DNA of 64,000 nucleotides from contig NZ_JAGHZZ010000007.1 of the NCBI RefSeq assembly GCF_017745095.1, positions 62,001 to 126,000 of the forward strand, in the 5' to 3' direction. The translations under genes and the position numbers were made by a program. The notes beneath the pieces are model-generated. The model saw nothing but the letters and a program-made list of their open reading frames with translations, made no database searches and had not been told where the DNA came from. Source of the DNA: Sporocytophaga sp. (GTDB lineage: Bacteria; Bacteroidota; Bacteroidia; Cytophagales; Cytophagaceae). This document shows, piece after piece, positions 1 through 7,395 of the stretch (its first letter is position 1; every line of letters begins with the position of its first letter).

Positions 1-241
1 CTTTTTTAATAGTAGTACCTAGACAGCAATAGATATGGTCTCCAGTCATTTCTGTTTCCAACAAGGACTTGTTACTTAACTCAGTGATTATCTCCTTTAC
101 TTTTCCCCCAGCAAAGCCAGAAGAATGTCTTCCGAAAATTTTTATTTCATCATAGCGATCATCCTTGTTTAAGACTTTAACTAGCTCAGTGCCCACTAAT
201 CCTGTAGCGCCAAATACCAATGCTGTTTTACCTTTCTGCAT
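1..241 (-). CDS. NAD(P)-binding short-chain oxidoreductase, TIP30/HTATIP2-like (partial)
   Basis: Only the N-terminal 80 residues are in the window; the gene runs off the left edge. The start is the ATG whose complement is at 239-241. The protein begins with a short lead-in, then a Rossmann glycine motif, GATGLVG (about residues 11-17), and a CCLGTT segment near residue 72, which is typical of the atypical SDR / NAD(P)H-binding family that includes HTATIP2/TIP30. It probably binds NAD(P)H in the cytoplasm; its substrate cannot be read from the sequence. The upstream minus-strand gene is separated from it by a clear terminator, so it needs its own promoter. Confidence 0.7.
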   Translation of the reverse strand, partial: MQKGKTALVFGATGLVGTELVKVLNKDDRYDEIKIFGRHSSGFAGGKVKEIITELSNKSLLETEMTGDHIYCCLGTTIKK

Positions 242-310
242 ATCTTTAAATCCTTTTCAAGTATTCTACTGAATCCTTATTGATAACAATTTTGCATAAA
301 AATAAAAAAT

Positions 311-347
311 AAAAGGTGTTAAACAGACAATTGTCTTTTTTAACACC
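311..347 (-). terminator. Rho-independent terminator of the thioredoxin-fold gene
   Basis: The arms GGTGTTAAA (315-323) and TTTAACACC (339-347) pair. The inner AGACAATTGTCT (325-336) is itself a perfect palindrome. On the minus strand the hairpin is followed by an almost pure T tract (complement of 298-314). It lies just past the stop of the minus-strand gene ending at 379. Confidence 0.8.
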
Positions 348-378
348 CTATAAATTCGAATTAAACTTTTATACCTTT

Positions 379-918
379 TTACTCAAGGATTTCTTCAATG
401 GACTCCATCTTCTCGTCAGTATATTTACCGCTCAAAGAAAGAACAATATTACCTTCCGGATCCAGAACAAAAAAATAAGGAACGTCTTTATCCTTCAATT
501 GCAGAGGATCTTTATAATTATCTATATCTCCTTTATAAAAAACAACATGTTGATGGAGTCTTTTATCCAATGATTCTTTTGTCTTTTTCATAGCTGTCGC
601 AGCAGCAGCTTTGTTTAACCCGGTGAACATTGGTACAAAATACATATTCACATCATATTCAGGAATCAAAACATTTGCTTTTTTGGTCCCAGGGCGAAAA
701 GTATTCATCATAGGATCCATCCAACTTGTAAGATCCTCTTCTGCTTTTTTTGAAAATGCAATACCAACCAATGTATACTTACCTTTGCTGCTTACAGGTA
801 AGGTCACAGTTTTTCCATCTACAGTTACACCAGAGAGTTCTGGAAATGCTTTATTTTTCTGAGCGAAAGAACAAACAGCGAAACATATCGCTAATAATGT
901 CAACAAAGGCCTATTCAT
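379..918 (-). CDS. Exported thioredoxin-fold protein without CxxC
   Basis: 179 residues with a signal peptide (about residues 1-19, ending SFAQ). The rest resembles a thioredoxin-like fold: an ELSGVTVDGKTVTLP segment as in AhpC/TlpA proteins, a central LVGIAFSKKA strand, then a VPYFFVLDPEGNI strand-turn-strand with the cis-proline region conserved (DVPYFF). The Cys-x-x-Cys normally found after the first core strand is missing; that position reads SKKAEED. It is therefore unlikely to be a dithiol oxidoreductase and may be a binding or assembly factor in the periplasm. A promoter-like box lies directly upstream and a terminator directly downstream, so it looks monocistronic. The exact family is not recognised. 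Confidence 0.65.
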   Translation of the reverse strand: MNRPLLTLLAICFAVCSFAQKNKAFPELSGVTVDGKTVTLPVSSKGKYTLVGIAFSKKAEEDLTSWMDPMMNTFRPGTKKANVLIPEYDVNMYFVPMFTGLNKAAAATAMKKTKESLDKRLHQHVVFYKGDIDNYKDPLQLKDKDVPYFFVLDPEGNIVLSLSGKYTDEKMESIEEILE

Positions 919-935
919 ATTTTTACTTTTTGTAT

Positions 936-967
936 CAAATTTAGAATTTTTTGGACAAGAATAACAA
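936..967 (-). promoter_or_regulatory. Bacteroidetes-type promoter for the thioredoxin-fold gene
   Basis: Read on the minus strand, TTTTG (ending at 965) is followed 21 nt later by TAAATTTG (943-936). This matches the TTG / TAnnTTTG pattern of the Bacteroidetes primary sigma factor. The -7 box lies 17 nt upstream of the start at 918. Confidence 0.5.
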
Positions 968-1032
968 AAGAACGATCATATGTTCTAAGATGTTGAACTT
1001 TAAAGGTGGTATTTATTAAAAGTTTTAAGATT

Positions 1033-1413
1033 ATGATTCGAGGAGGAGAAGGTTCAAGATTAGTTCCCGCCGGGGATTTAATAGGGACCAAAGTAAAAAA
1101 TTTTGAGAATGAAGACCTTGGCCGCATCAAAGATGTAATTATTGATATGGAATATGGAGCGGCTTCTTATGCAATACTGACACACGGAGGTTTCCTAGGA
1201 ATGGGCGAAAAACTGTATGCAGTCCCTTTTCAGGCTCTTGATTTGAACCCAGAAAGAGATTCTTTGACGCTTGATGTATCCATGCAAAGATTGCATGATG
1301 CTCCCGGATTCGTTACCGAAAATTGGCCAGAAACACCTAGTTATGAATACCTTACCGATGTCTATAACTATTTCGGTTATGAACTTTACTGGCTGGAACC
1401 CAGAGAAAAATAA
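1033..1413 (+). CDS. PRC-barrel domain protein
   Basis: About 126 residues from the ATG at 1033; an in-frame GTG at 1006 would add nine residues, but the ATG fits the conserved part better. The first 80 residues form a PRC-barrel: a GDLIGTKVKN strand, ENEDLGRIKDVIIDM, then SYAILTHGGFLGMGEKLYAVP and FQALDL. PRC-barrels are small beta-barrel domains seen in RimM, photosynthetic reaction centre H subunits and many stand-alone bacterial proteins. The tail is rich in aromatic residues (Tyr, Trp). No signal peptide is seen, so it is probably cytoplasmic. Its function is unknown. A strong terminator follows. Confidence 0.8.
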   Translation: MIRGGEGSRLVPAGDLIGTKVKNFENEDLGRIKDVIIDMEYGAASYAILTHGGFLGMGEKLYAVPFQALDLNPERDSLTLDVSMQRLHDAPGFVTENWPETPSYEYLTDVYNYFGYELYWLEPREK

Positions 1414-1425
1414 AAATTTGTGAAT

Positions 1426-1454
1426 AACCGGAGAACTAAGTTTTCCGGTTTTTT
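1426..1454 (+). terminator. Rho-independent terminator after the PRC-barrel gene
   Basis: The arms AACCGGAGAA (1426-1435) and TTTTCCGGTT (1441-1450) pair across a 5-nt loop and are followed by a T run. Confidence 0.8.
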
Positions 1455-1466
1455 CCATTATTAATG

Positions 1467-1474
1467 TATCTTTG
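1467..1474 (+). promoter_or_regulatory. TAnnTTTG -7 box upstream of the DUF3127 gene
   Basis: TATCTTTG fits the Bacteroidetes -7 consensus exactly and lies 14 nt before the ATG at 1489, right after the upstream terminator. No clear TTG box is present about 20 nt upstream, so the call rests on the -7 box and its position. Confidence 0.4.
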
Positions 1475-1488
1475 GCAAAATTTTAATT

Positions 1489-1848
1489 ATGGCGTTAGAA
1501 TTAACAGGAAAAGTTGTTAAAATCCTTCCAGAACAAACCGGTTCTGGGAAAAACGGAAATTGGGTAAAACAAGAATTTGTAATTGAAACTACCAACGAGC
1601 AATATCCAAAGAAGGTTTGCTGCTCCGCTTGGGGTGACAAAGCAGGGATTGTAAAAAACCTTAAATCCGGAGATGAAGTGAAAGTGGGCATCAACATTGA
1701 ATCCAGAGAATACAATGAGCGTTGGTATACAGATGTAAGGGCCTGGAAAATAGACACTGTAGGTGGTGGTCAATCTTCAGATGAGCCATCAGGAGGTTAT
1801 GCATTCGGTGCAGATTCAGGAGAATCCACAGATGACCTTCCTTTCTAA
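1489..1848 (+). CDS. DUF3127 protein, OB-fold-like, with SSB-type acidic tail
   Basis: 119 residues. It begins LTGKVVKILPEQTGSG and contains KQEFVIET, YPKKVCCSAWGDKA and GDEVKVGINIESREY, the pattern of the DUF3127 family, which is common in Bacteroidetes and looks like a compact OB fold. After about residue 88 it turns into a glycine/serine-rich linker and ends in an acidic-hydrophobic tip, DDLPF. That tip closely resembles the C-terminal DDIPF of single-stranded DNA-binding protein (SSB), which docks repair and replication partners. I infer a nucleic-acid-binding role in genome maintenance; this is not established. It leads a run with arfB (gap 9 nt) and an FKBP gene. Confidence 0.8.
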   Translation: MALELTGKVVKILPEQTGSGKNGNWVKQEFVIETTNEQYPKKVCCSAWGDKAGIVKNLKSGDEVKVGINIESREYNERWYTDVRAWKIDTVGGGQSSDEPSGGYAFGADSGESTDDLPF

Positions 1849-1857
1849 AATGATAAA

Positions 1858-2271
1858 ATGATTACGGAAAAAATCAGTAACCTGCTTCGTGAAGTTACCT
1901 TTCAGGCTAGCAGAAGCAGCGGACCAGGAGGTCAAAACGTCAATAAAGTCAACTCCAAAATCGAATTGATTTTTTCCGTAACCCATTCATCGAATTTTAC
2001 AGAGGAAGAAAAACAGCTACTTTTTAGAAAGCTTGGACACAAAATTAATTCCGAAGGAGAGCTTAGAGTGGTTGCACAGACAGAGAGAACTCAGACAGGA
2101 AACAAAAGACTGGCTGAAGCAAAATTTATTCAACTGATTGAAAATGCTTTAAAGAAGCCCAAGAAGCGGATAAACACCAAGCCTACTCTTTCCTCCGTTG
2201 CTGACCGAAAAAATCTGAAGAAAAAACTTTCCGAAAAGAAATCACTCCGGAGAACAAAATTCTTTGATTAA
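1858..2271 (+). CDS. arfB: Alternative ribosome-rescue factor ArfB (peptidyl-tRNA hydrolase)
   Basis: 137 residues. The RF-1-like domain carries the catalytic GGQ (residues 24-26, in SSGPGGQNVNK), which hydrolyses peptidyl-tRNA in the ribosomal peptidyl-transferase centre. The last 35 residues are strongly basic (KKPKKRINTKP, then KKLSEKKSLRRTK), as expected for the ArfB tail that enters the empty mRNA channel of a stalled ribosome. The length matches E. coli YaeJ/ArfB. The start at 1858 leaves 9 nt after the DUF3127 stop, so co-transcription is likely. Confidence 0.92.
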   Translation: MITEKISNLLREVTFQASRSSGPGGQNVNKVNSKIELIFSVTHSSNFTEEEKQLLFRKLGHKINSEGELRVVAQTERTQTGNKRLAEAKFIQLIENALKKPKKRINTKPTLSSVADRKNLKKKLSEKKSLRRTKFFD

Positions 2272-2302
2272 GCTTAAATATTAACTTTTTAAACCATTAA
2301 AA

Positions 2303-3013
2303 ATGAAACTAGTCAATGTATTTGCTGCGGCAGGATTGGGAATATTAGCCTTGTCAACTCCCTCTTTGGCGCAGAAAAAATCTAAAAAAGGAATGGAACA
2401 ACAAACTTTTGCATTAAAAACCAAAATCGACACTGTTAGCTATGCTCTTGGTGCCAATATTGCAGAAAACCTTAAACAACAAGGTTTTGAAAATCTAAAC
2501 GTAGATGCTTTTGCTCAGGCATTCAAAGATGTAGCTGCAAAAAAACAGCCTCTTGTAACTTCAGAGCAGGCAAGAACTATTTTGAATGAATATTTTGCTC
2601 AACTTCAGCAAGAAAAAGCAAATAAAAACTTAGTTGAAGGACAAAAATTCCTTGAAGAAAACAAGAAAAAACCAGGCGTGGTAACTTTACCAAGCGGTTT
2701 ACAATATCAGGTAATCAAAGAAGGTGATGGACCAACACCTAAAGCTACTGATAAAGTTACAACTCACTATCACGGTACTTTAATAGATGGAACAGTGTTT
2801 GATAGCTCAGTAGAAAGAGGTCAGCCTGCGACTTTCCCTGTAAATGGCGTAATTCAAGGTTGGGTAGAAGCTCTTCAACTTATGAAAGTAGGTTCAAAAT
2901 GGAGACTGTTTGTACCTTCTAATCTGGCTTATGGAGAAAGAGGTGCGGGAGAATCTATCGGACCAAACACCACGCTGATTTTTGAAGTAGAATTAATTTC
3001 TATAAGTCAATAA
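2303..3013 (+). CDS. Exported FKBP-type peptidyl-prolyl isomerase (Mip/FklB-like)
   Basis: 236 residues with a signal peptide (about 1-23, ending SLAQ). Residues about 35-115 form the helical dimerisation domain seen in Mip/FkpA/FklB (SYALGANIAENLKQQG onward). Residues about 130-235 are the FKBP domain, with VTTHYHGTLIDGTVFDSS, the FPVNGVIQGWVEAL active-site segment, and a GPNTTLIFEVELISI end. It should catalyse cis-trans isomerisation of X-Pro bonds and chaperone folding in the periplasm. It lies 31 nt after arfB and is followed by a terminator. Confidence 0.93.
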   Translation: MKLVNVFAAAGLGILALSTPSLAQKKSKKGMEQQTFALKTKIDTVSYALGANIAENLKQQGFENLNVDAFAQAFKDVAAKKQPLVTSEQARTILNEYFAQLQQEKANKNLVEGQKFLEENKKKPGVVTLPSGLQYQVIKEGDGPTPKATDKVTTHYHGTLIDGTVFDSSVERGQPATFPVNGVIQGWVEALQLMKVGSKWRLFVPSNLAYGERGAGESIGPNTTLIFEVELISISQ

Positions 3014-3019
3014 AAATTA

Positions 3020-3050
3020 AATCCCTGCATCCAGCAGGGATTTTTATTTT
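3020..3050 (+). terminator. Rho-independent terminator after the FKBP gene
   Basis: AATCCCTGC (3020-3028) pairs with GCAGGGATT (3034-3042) across a 5-nt loop and is followed by TTTATTTT. Confidence 0.85.
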
Positions 3051-3070
3051 AAACTTAACTCATCATTATC

Positions 3071-4303
3071 TTGACATTTGAAGAACTTAACCTGGATGAC
3101 GCAGTTCAACAGGCTCTTAAAGACATTGGATTTAAAACCCCCTCTCCGGTTCAGGAACTAGCCATCCCTGCCATCCTGGACAATAAAGACGTTATTGCCT
3201 GTGCCCAGACAGGAACCGGAAAAACAGCAGCTTACCTGCTTCCGATAATTCATAGAAACCATCTCAATCCTCACCCCGGAATAGATACGTTGATTCTGGC
3301 ACCAACAAGGGAACTTGCGGTACAGATAGACCAGCAGGTTGACGGATTTAGCTTCTACACATCAGTAAGTAGCATTGCCGTGTATGGAGGTAATGATGGA
3401 AGTGTTTGGGAACAACAAAAAAATGCCCTGAAACAAGGTTCACCCATAGTGATCGCTACTCCTGGAAGACTTATAGCCCACCTTACATCTGCTCAGATTT
3501 CATTTGGAGATCTGAAACATCTGATTCTTGATGAAGCGGACCGTATGCTGGAAATGGGTTTTTATGATGATATCGTTAAGATCATCAATTACCTTCCAAG
3601 GCAAAGACAGAACATACTTTTTTCAGCGACTATGCCTTCAAAGATCAGACAGCTGGCAGATAAAATATTATTCAGACCTGTTCAGATCAATATAGCAATT
3701 TCCAAACCGGCTGAGGGGATTGATCAAAGAGCTTATATGACTTATGATGGTCAAAAGCTTCCATTGATAAAAGAACTATTACAAGGAAAGGAAGAAGAAC
3801 TTCCATCTATTGTTATATTCTGCTCTACCAAACAAAATGTAAAAGTACTCGAGAAAGAACTTAAGAAACTTAATTTCTCTGTAAAAGGATTTCACTCCGA
3901 CCTTGAGCAATCTGAACGTGAGCAGATCATGAACCTTTTCAGAAACAGGGAGGTGCAGATTCTGGTAGCTACAGATATTCTTTCAAGAGGTATAGATATA
4001 GAAAATATCAACCTTGTTGTGAACTACGACGTGCCTCATGATGCAGAAGATTATGTACACCGGATAGGCAGAACAGCAAGAGCATCAAGCACAGGTATCG
4101 CTATGACTTTCATCAATGAAAAAGAGATGAGAAAATTCAACAGAATAGAACAACTCATTGAGAAAGAAATACCCAAATTACCCCTTCCGGATTTTTTGGG
4201 TGAAGGTCCGGCATATGATGTAAAAGCTAAGCCACAACCATCACCAGGGAAAAAGAAAAGGTTCTTTAAAAAGAAAAAAACCAATAATAATAACAAATCA
4301 TGA
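3071..4303 (+). CDS. DEAD-box ATP-dependent RNA helicase (RhlE-like)
   Basis: 410 residues, starting at a TTG that opens the conserved MTFEELNLDD segment; no ATG fits. Motifs appear in order: Q motif PSPVQELAIP, Walker A AQTGTGKT, PTRELAVQ, DEAD (LDEADRMLEMGF), SAT, and HRIGRTAR near the end of the second RecA-like domain. A lysine- and asparagine-rich tail of about 25 residues follows, typical of RhlE-type helicases and likely to contact RNA. It unwinds short RNA duplexes in ribosome assembly or RNA turnover. Its TGA overlaps the next ATG by 4 nt (ATGA), implying translational coupling to an exported thioredoxin, an odd functional pairing. Confidence 0.93.
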   Translation: MTFEELNLDDAVQQALKDIGFKTPSPVQELAIPAILDNKDVIACAQTGTGKTAAYLLPIIHRNHLNPHPGIDTLILAPTRELAVQIDQQVDGFSFYTSVSSIAVYGGNDGSVWEQQKNALKQGSPIVIATPGRLIAHLTSAQISFGDLKHLILDEADRMLEMGFYDDIVKIINYLPRQRQNILFSATMPSKIRQLADKILFRPVQINIAISKPAEGIDQRAYMTYDGQKLPLIKELLQGKEEELPSIVIFCSTKQNVKVLEKELKKLNFSVKGFHSDLEQSEREQIMNLFRNREVQILVATDILSRGIDIENINLVVNYDVPHDAEDYVHRIGRTARASSTGIAMTFINEKEMRKFNRIEQLIEKEIPKLPLPDFLGEGPAYDVKAKPQPSPGKKKRFFKKKKTNNNNKS

Positions 4304-4788
4304 GACAGCTCATTGTATTTACATTAGCAATCCTAGTTTCAACTACATTTAAAGTATACAGTCAAGAGATTCGGATTGTTAACTACGATCAATTGGATAA
4401 ATTGGTAAGCAGTACAAAAGACTCTGTAGTGGTAGTTAATTTTTGGGCTACAACATGTAAACCTTGTCTTGAAGAACTTCCTTATTTTGCAGAAGCCGGT
4501 AAAGTGAATAAAAACGAACCTGTTAAATTCCTTTTTGTATCAATGGATTTTACCTCTAAAAAAGAAAAGGCTGCAGAAGTATTTAGTAAATATAATCTAC
4601 CGGGAAAGTGTGTATTACTAAGTGAGAATCCCAATAATTGGATCAATAAGTTCAATCCACAATGGGGAGGTGATATTCCATATACCTTTCTGCAGGATAA
4701 AAAAGGAAATCGTACCCATTACCCAAAAACCTTTGCAACTTCTGAAGAACTTATTAATTTGATCAAAAAAGAATTAATCAAACAATAA
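4300..4788 (+). CDS. Exported TlpA-like thioredoxin, CKPC motif
   Basis: 162 residues with a signal peptide (about 1-21, ending VYSQ). The thioredoxin core starts at VVVVNFWATTC, and the redox motif is C53-K-P-C56. The cis-proline strand IPYTFLQDKKGN is present near residue 126. It probably reduces disulfides or serves a redox relay at the outer face of the inner membrane, as TlpA/ResA proteins do. It overlaps the DEAD-box stop by 4 nt and is followed 10 nt later by a second exported thioredoxin-fold gene, so the pair likely acts together. Confidence 0.88.
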   Translation: MRQLIVFTLAILVSTTFKVYSQEIRIVNYDQLDKLVSSTKDSVVVVNFWATTCKPCLEELPYFAEAGKVNKNEPVKFLFVSMDFTSKKEKAAEVFSKYNLPGKCVLLSENPNNWINKFNPQWGGDIPYTFLQDKKGNRTHYPKTFATSEELINLIKKELIKQ

Positions 4789-4798
4789 ACTTATAGTT

Positions 4799-5404
4799 AT
4801 GAAACACCTTTTAGCGATCTTGTTTTTGTTCATCGTTTCAATTTCCATAGCTCAGACCACAGGATACAAACCTGGTGATAAGGCAATCGATTTTTCATTA
4901 AAAAATATTGATGGAAAAAATGTATCACTTAAAAATTATAATGATGCCAAAGGCTATATTGTTGTATTCACTTGCAACCATTGTCCTTATGCAAAAGCAT
5001 ACGAAAGCAGAATAGAAGAGCTAAATCAAAAATATGCATCAAAAGGATATCCTGTAATAGCTATCAATCCTAATGATCCTGTTGCATATCCGGAAGACTC
5101 ATATGAAAACATGCAGAAGAATGCTGCAGAAAAACATTTTACATTTCCATATCTTCTTGATGAAACTCAGAATGTTGCTAAAACATATGGAGCCCTTAAA
5201 ACACCACACGTCTATATTTTAAAAAAAGTCAACAATGAGCTAATCGTTAAGTATGTAGGTGCTATTGATGATAATACGGAAAGCGCAAAAGATGTAAAGA
5301 AGAAATATGCTGAAAATGCCCTTAATGAATTACTTCAGGACAAAACAGTTAAAGAACCAGAAACAAAGGCTATAGGTTGTGGAATTAAATGGAAAAAAAA
5401 TTAA
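4799..5404 (+). CDS. Exported redoxin-family protein, CNHC motif
   Basis: 201 residues with a signal peptide (about 1-19, ending SIAQ). The AhpC/TSA-redoxin fold opens with KPGDKAIDFSLKNIDGK, and the active-site segment is FTCNHCPYAKAY, with C59 and C62. The cis-proline segment LKTPHVYIL lies near residue 143. This CNHCPYA variant is common in bacterial 'thioredoxin family' proteins of unknown substrate. An extra late cysteine (AIGCG) near the C-terminus could take part in redox chemistry. It is the last gene of the helicase/thioredoxin run and ends at a bidirectional terminator. Confidence 0.87.
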   Translation: MKHLLAILFLFIVSISIAQTTGYKPGDKAIDFSLKNIDGKNVSLKNYNDAKGYIVVFTCNHCPYAKAYESRIEELNQKYASKGYPVIAINPNDPVAYPEDSYENMQKNAAEKHFTFPYLLDETQNVAKTYGALKTPHVYILKKVNNELIVKYVGAIDDNTESAKDVKKKYAENALNELLQDKTVKEPETKAIGCGIKWKKN

Positions 5405-5412
5405 TTCATTAT

Positions 5413-5449
5413 AAAAAAAGAACCTCGTTAAATACGGGGTTCTTTTTTA
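5413..5449. terminator. Bidirectional terminator between convergent genes
   Basis: AAAAAAGAACCTCGT pairs with ACGGGGTTCTTTTTT around TAAAT. There is an A run on the left and a T run on the right, so it works on both strands. The stop codon of the minus-strand gene (5428) lies inside the hairpin. Confidence 0.85.
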
Positions 5450-5691
5450 TAAGCTGATCTATATCGTTTTTTGTTTCTTTCCGGAAGCCTAATTATCTGG
5501 CCTGTTTCAGTAACTGCATACTTATTGGGAGGTGTAAGCATAAAATCTTCCTGTATTTCTTCCGCCCTTATTTTTTCCAGTCTCTTTTCAGGTTGTTCTT
5601 CTGTTGTTCTGAAATTCACTTTCTCACGTTGACTAAAAAGTCCCAACAGCTTTGCAGACCAATCATGAAATATTTGTTTCCACCCTTTCAT
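5428..5691 (-). CDS. Small hypothetical protein
   Basis: 87 residues. No family is recognised. The N-terminus is amphipathic and aromatic (WKQIFHDW), followed by a charged Glu/Arg/Lys-rich middle. A short motif then reads YAVTETGQIIRLPER, which resembles a beta-hairpin, and the tail is basic. No signal peptide or membrane segment is seen. It is convergent with the redoxin gene and ends within the shared terminator hairpin, which supports it as a real transcription unit. Confidence 0.6.
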   Translation of the reverse strand: MKGWKQIFHDWSAKLLGLFSQREKVNFRTTEEQPEKRLEKIRAEEIQEDFMLTPPNKYAVTETGQIIRLPERNKKRYRSAYKKEPRI

Positions 5692-5961
5692 CCATACTCT
5701 CTTTAATATAAAACAAAGATTATTTCTATGGGGTTTCTTATTAAACTCAAATAATCATCAGTCGCTGTAAAACCGTTTAATCATATAATTACTACTTTAC
5801 TAAAAATTCTAATAAATTGATTAACAGTGATATTTTTTAAAACAATTAATCCCGATTAAACTTTTCTATAAAAGTACTTTTAGTGATAGTTTTTATTCAA
5901 TTAATCATAGTATCCTTTCTTATATTAGCGATATACTACATTAACCTTTACTAATATTATT

Positions 5962-7389
5962 GTGGCAGATTACTTACTGGATGACTTCTTTTACCTGTCG
6001 GATGAATGTATGTGCATCACAAGTGGCGATGGATACTTCAAAAAAGTAAATCCCGCATTTGCAAAAATGCTGGGTTATAACGAAGAAGAAATATGTACAA
6101 TGCATTTTTCCTGCTTCATTTATCCAGAAGACCTAAAAATTACTTCTAAAATCTATAAAAGTTTTGGACAAGAGGCTTTTCCGCAGGACCCTCTGGAGAT
6201 TAGATATCTGGCTAAGAATGGAGATGTTAAATGGATAAAATGGAACAAAGTAATAAAAGTTAATGACAATACAGTTTATGGAATAGGCAGGGATATTACA
6301 GAAACTAAAAGATTTGAATCTGAAATAGAGGATAACAGGAACAAACTTTACGAGATCATTGAGTTAGTTCCCCATCCTATTTTCTTAAAAGACAATCAAG
6401 GCAGGTACATACTCGTAAACAAAGCCCAAGCCGAACTCTTCTGCACAACCATCCACAACCTACTTGGCAAAGATGACAGCCATTTTATTAAGGATGACAA
6501 TGAATTGAGAGGTATTCAGGAAAGTGATATTAAAGTAACCTTACTTAAAGAAATAGTAACGCTCCCTGAACAGAATATTACCCACCTTGACGGTACCAAC
6601 AGAATTCTTCACACAACTAAGGTTCCCTTTATCAGTAATTTTGATAAGGAAGTAAACATACTCGGTGTCTCTATTGATTTAACAGAAGTAAAAAATGCGG
6701 AACAAGAGCTTAGAAAAATCAACTTCGAGCTGGATAGTTTTGTATACAGAGCTTCGCATGACCTAAGGGCTCCGCTATGCAGTATCACAGGATTATTAAA
6801 TTTAATCAAAAAAGAAAAAGATCCTATGATTATCAATGAATGTATTGAACAAGCCAAAAGCAGCGTCAAAAGGCTGGACTCCTTCATTGCAGACCTCACA
6901 AATTTTTCAAGAAACAACCGACTAAGAATCATCTCTTCAAAAATCAATTTTACAGATATAGTAAATGAATGTCTGGAAAGCCTGAAGTTTATGGATAATG
7001 CTGAAAGGATTAATATCGAATTGAGCACCGAAGAATACTACGAATTCTATAACGATGAAAACAGATTGAAAATCATCTTCATGAACCTGATATCCAATGC
7101 CATCAAATACCATACACTCGAGCAACCTAACCCTTTTCTAAAAATCCGAATATTTACCTCTGAAACAGGGGCAAATATTGAAATAGAAGATAATGGTTCG
7201 GGAATTGAGGCGTTCTATCATCAGAAAATTTTTGAGATGTTTTTCAGGGCTTCAGAAAAATCCTTTGGCAGTGGGCTTGGTTTGTATATAGTAAAACAAG
7301 TTGTAGATAGACTCAATGGCAAAATATCATTAAAATCGGAAGTAAACTACGGAACAACATTCAGCATTAGCTTACCTAATCAGGATTGA
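5962..7389 (+). CDS. PAS-domain sensor histidine kinase
   Basis: 475 residues from a GTG start. Two PAS domains occupy about residues 5-115 (FKKVNPAFAKMLGY, ending GIGRDITETKR) and 125-245 (ILVNKAQAELF, ending GVSIDLTEVK). The HisKA domain has the phospho-acceptor H266 in RASHDLRAPL. The ATPase domain shows the N box (LISNAIKYH), G1 (EDNGSGIE) and G2 (GSGLGLYIVKQV). No membrane segment is seen, so it senses a cytoplasmic signal. No response regulator is adjacent, making it an orphan kinase. The stop is 6 nt from the stop of the convergent ATPase gene. Confidence 0.93.
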   Translation: MADYLLDDFFYLSDECMCITSGDGYFKKVNPAFAKMLGYNEEEICTMHFSCFIYPEDLKITSKIYKSFGQEAFPQDPLEIRYLAKNGDVKWIKWNKVIKVNDNTVYGIGRDITETKRFESEIEDNRNKLYEIIELVPHPIFLKDNQGRYILVNKAQAELFCTTIHNLLGKDDSHFIKDDNELRGIQESDIKVTLLKEIVTLPEQNITHLDGTNRILHTTKVPFISNFDKEVNILGVSIDLTEVKNAEQELRKINFELDSFVYRASHDLRAPLCSITGLLNLIKKEKDPMIINECIEQAKSSVKRLDSFIADLTNFSRNNRLRIISSKINFTDIVNECLESLKFMDNAERINIELSTEEYYEFYNDENRLKIIFMNLISNAIKYHTLEQPNPFLKIRIFTSETGANIEIEDNGSGIEAFYHQKIFEMFFRASEKSFGSGLGLYIVKQVVDRLNGKISLKSEVNYGTTFSISLPNQD

Positions 7390-7395
7390 TAAATT

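Noticed and set aside
315-347. Shared GGTGTTAA arm in the terminators at 311-347 and 22843-22887 as a dispersed repeat
   Set aside because: Only eight bases are shared and the loops differ, so independent terminators explain it.
6609-7028. 139-codon minus-strand frame inside the histidine kinase gene
   Set aside because: It is antisense to the PAS and HisKA domains, so a shadow of real coding sequence.
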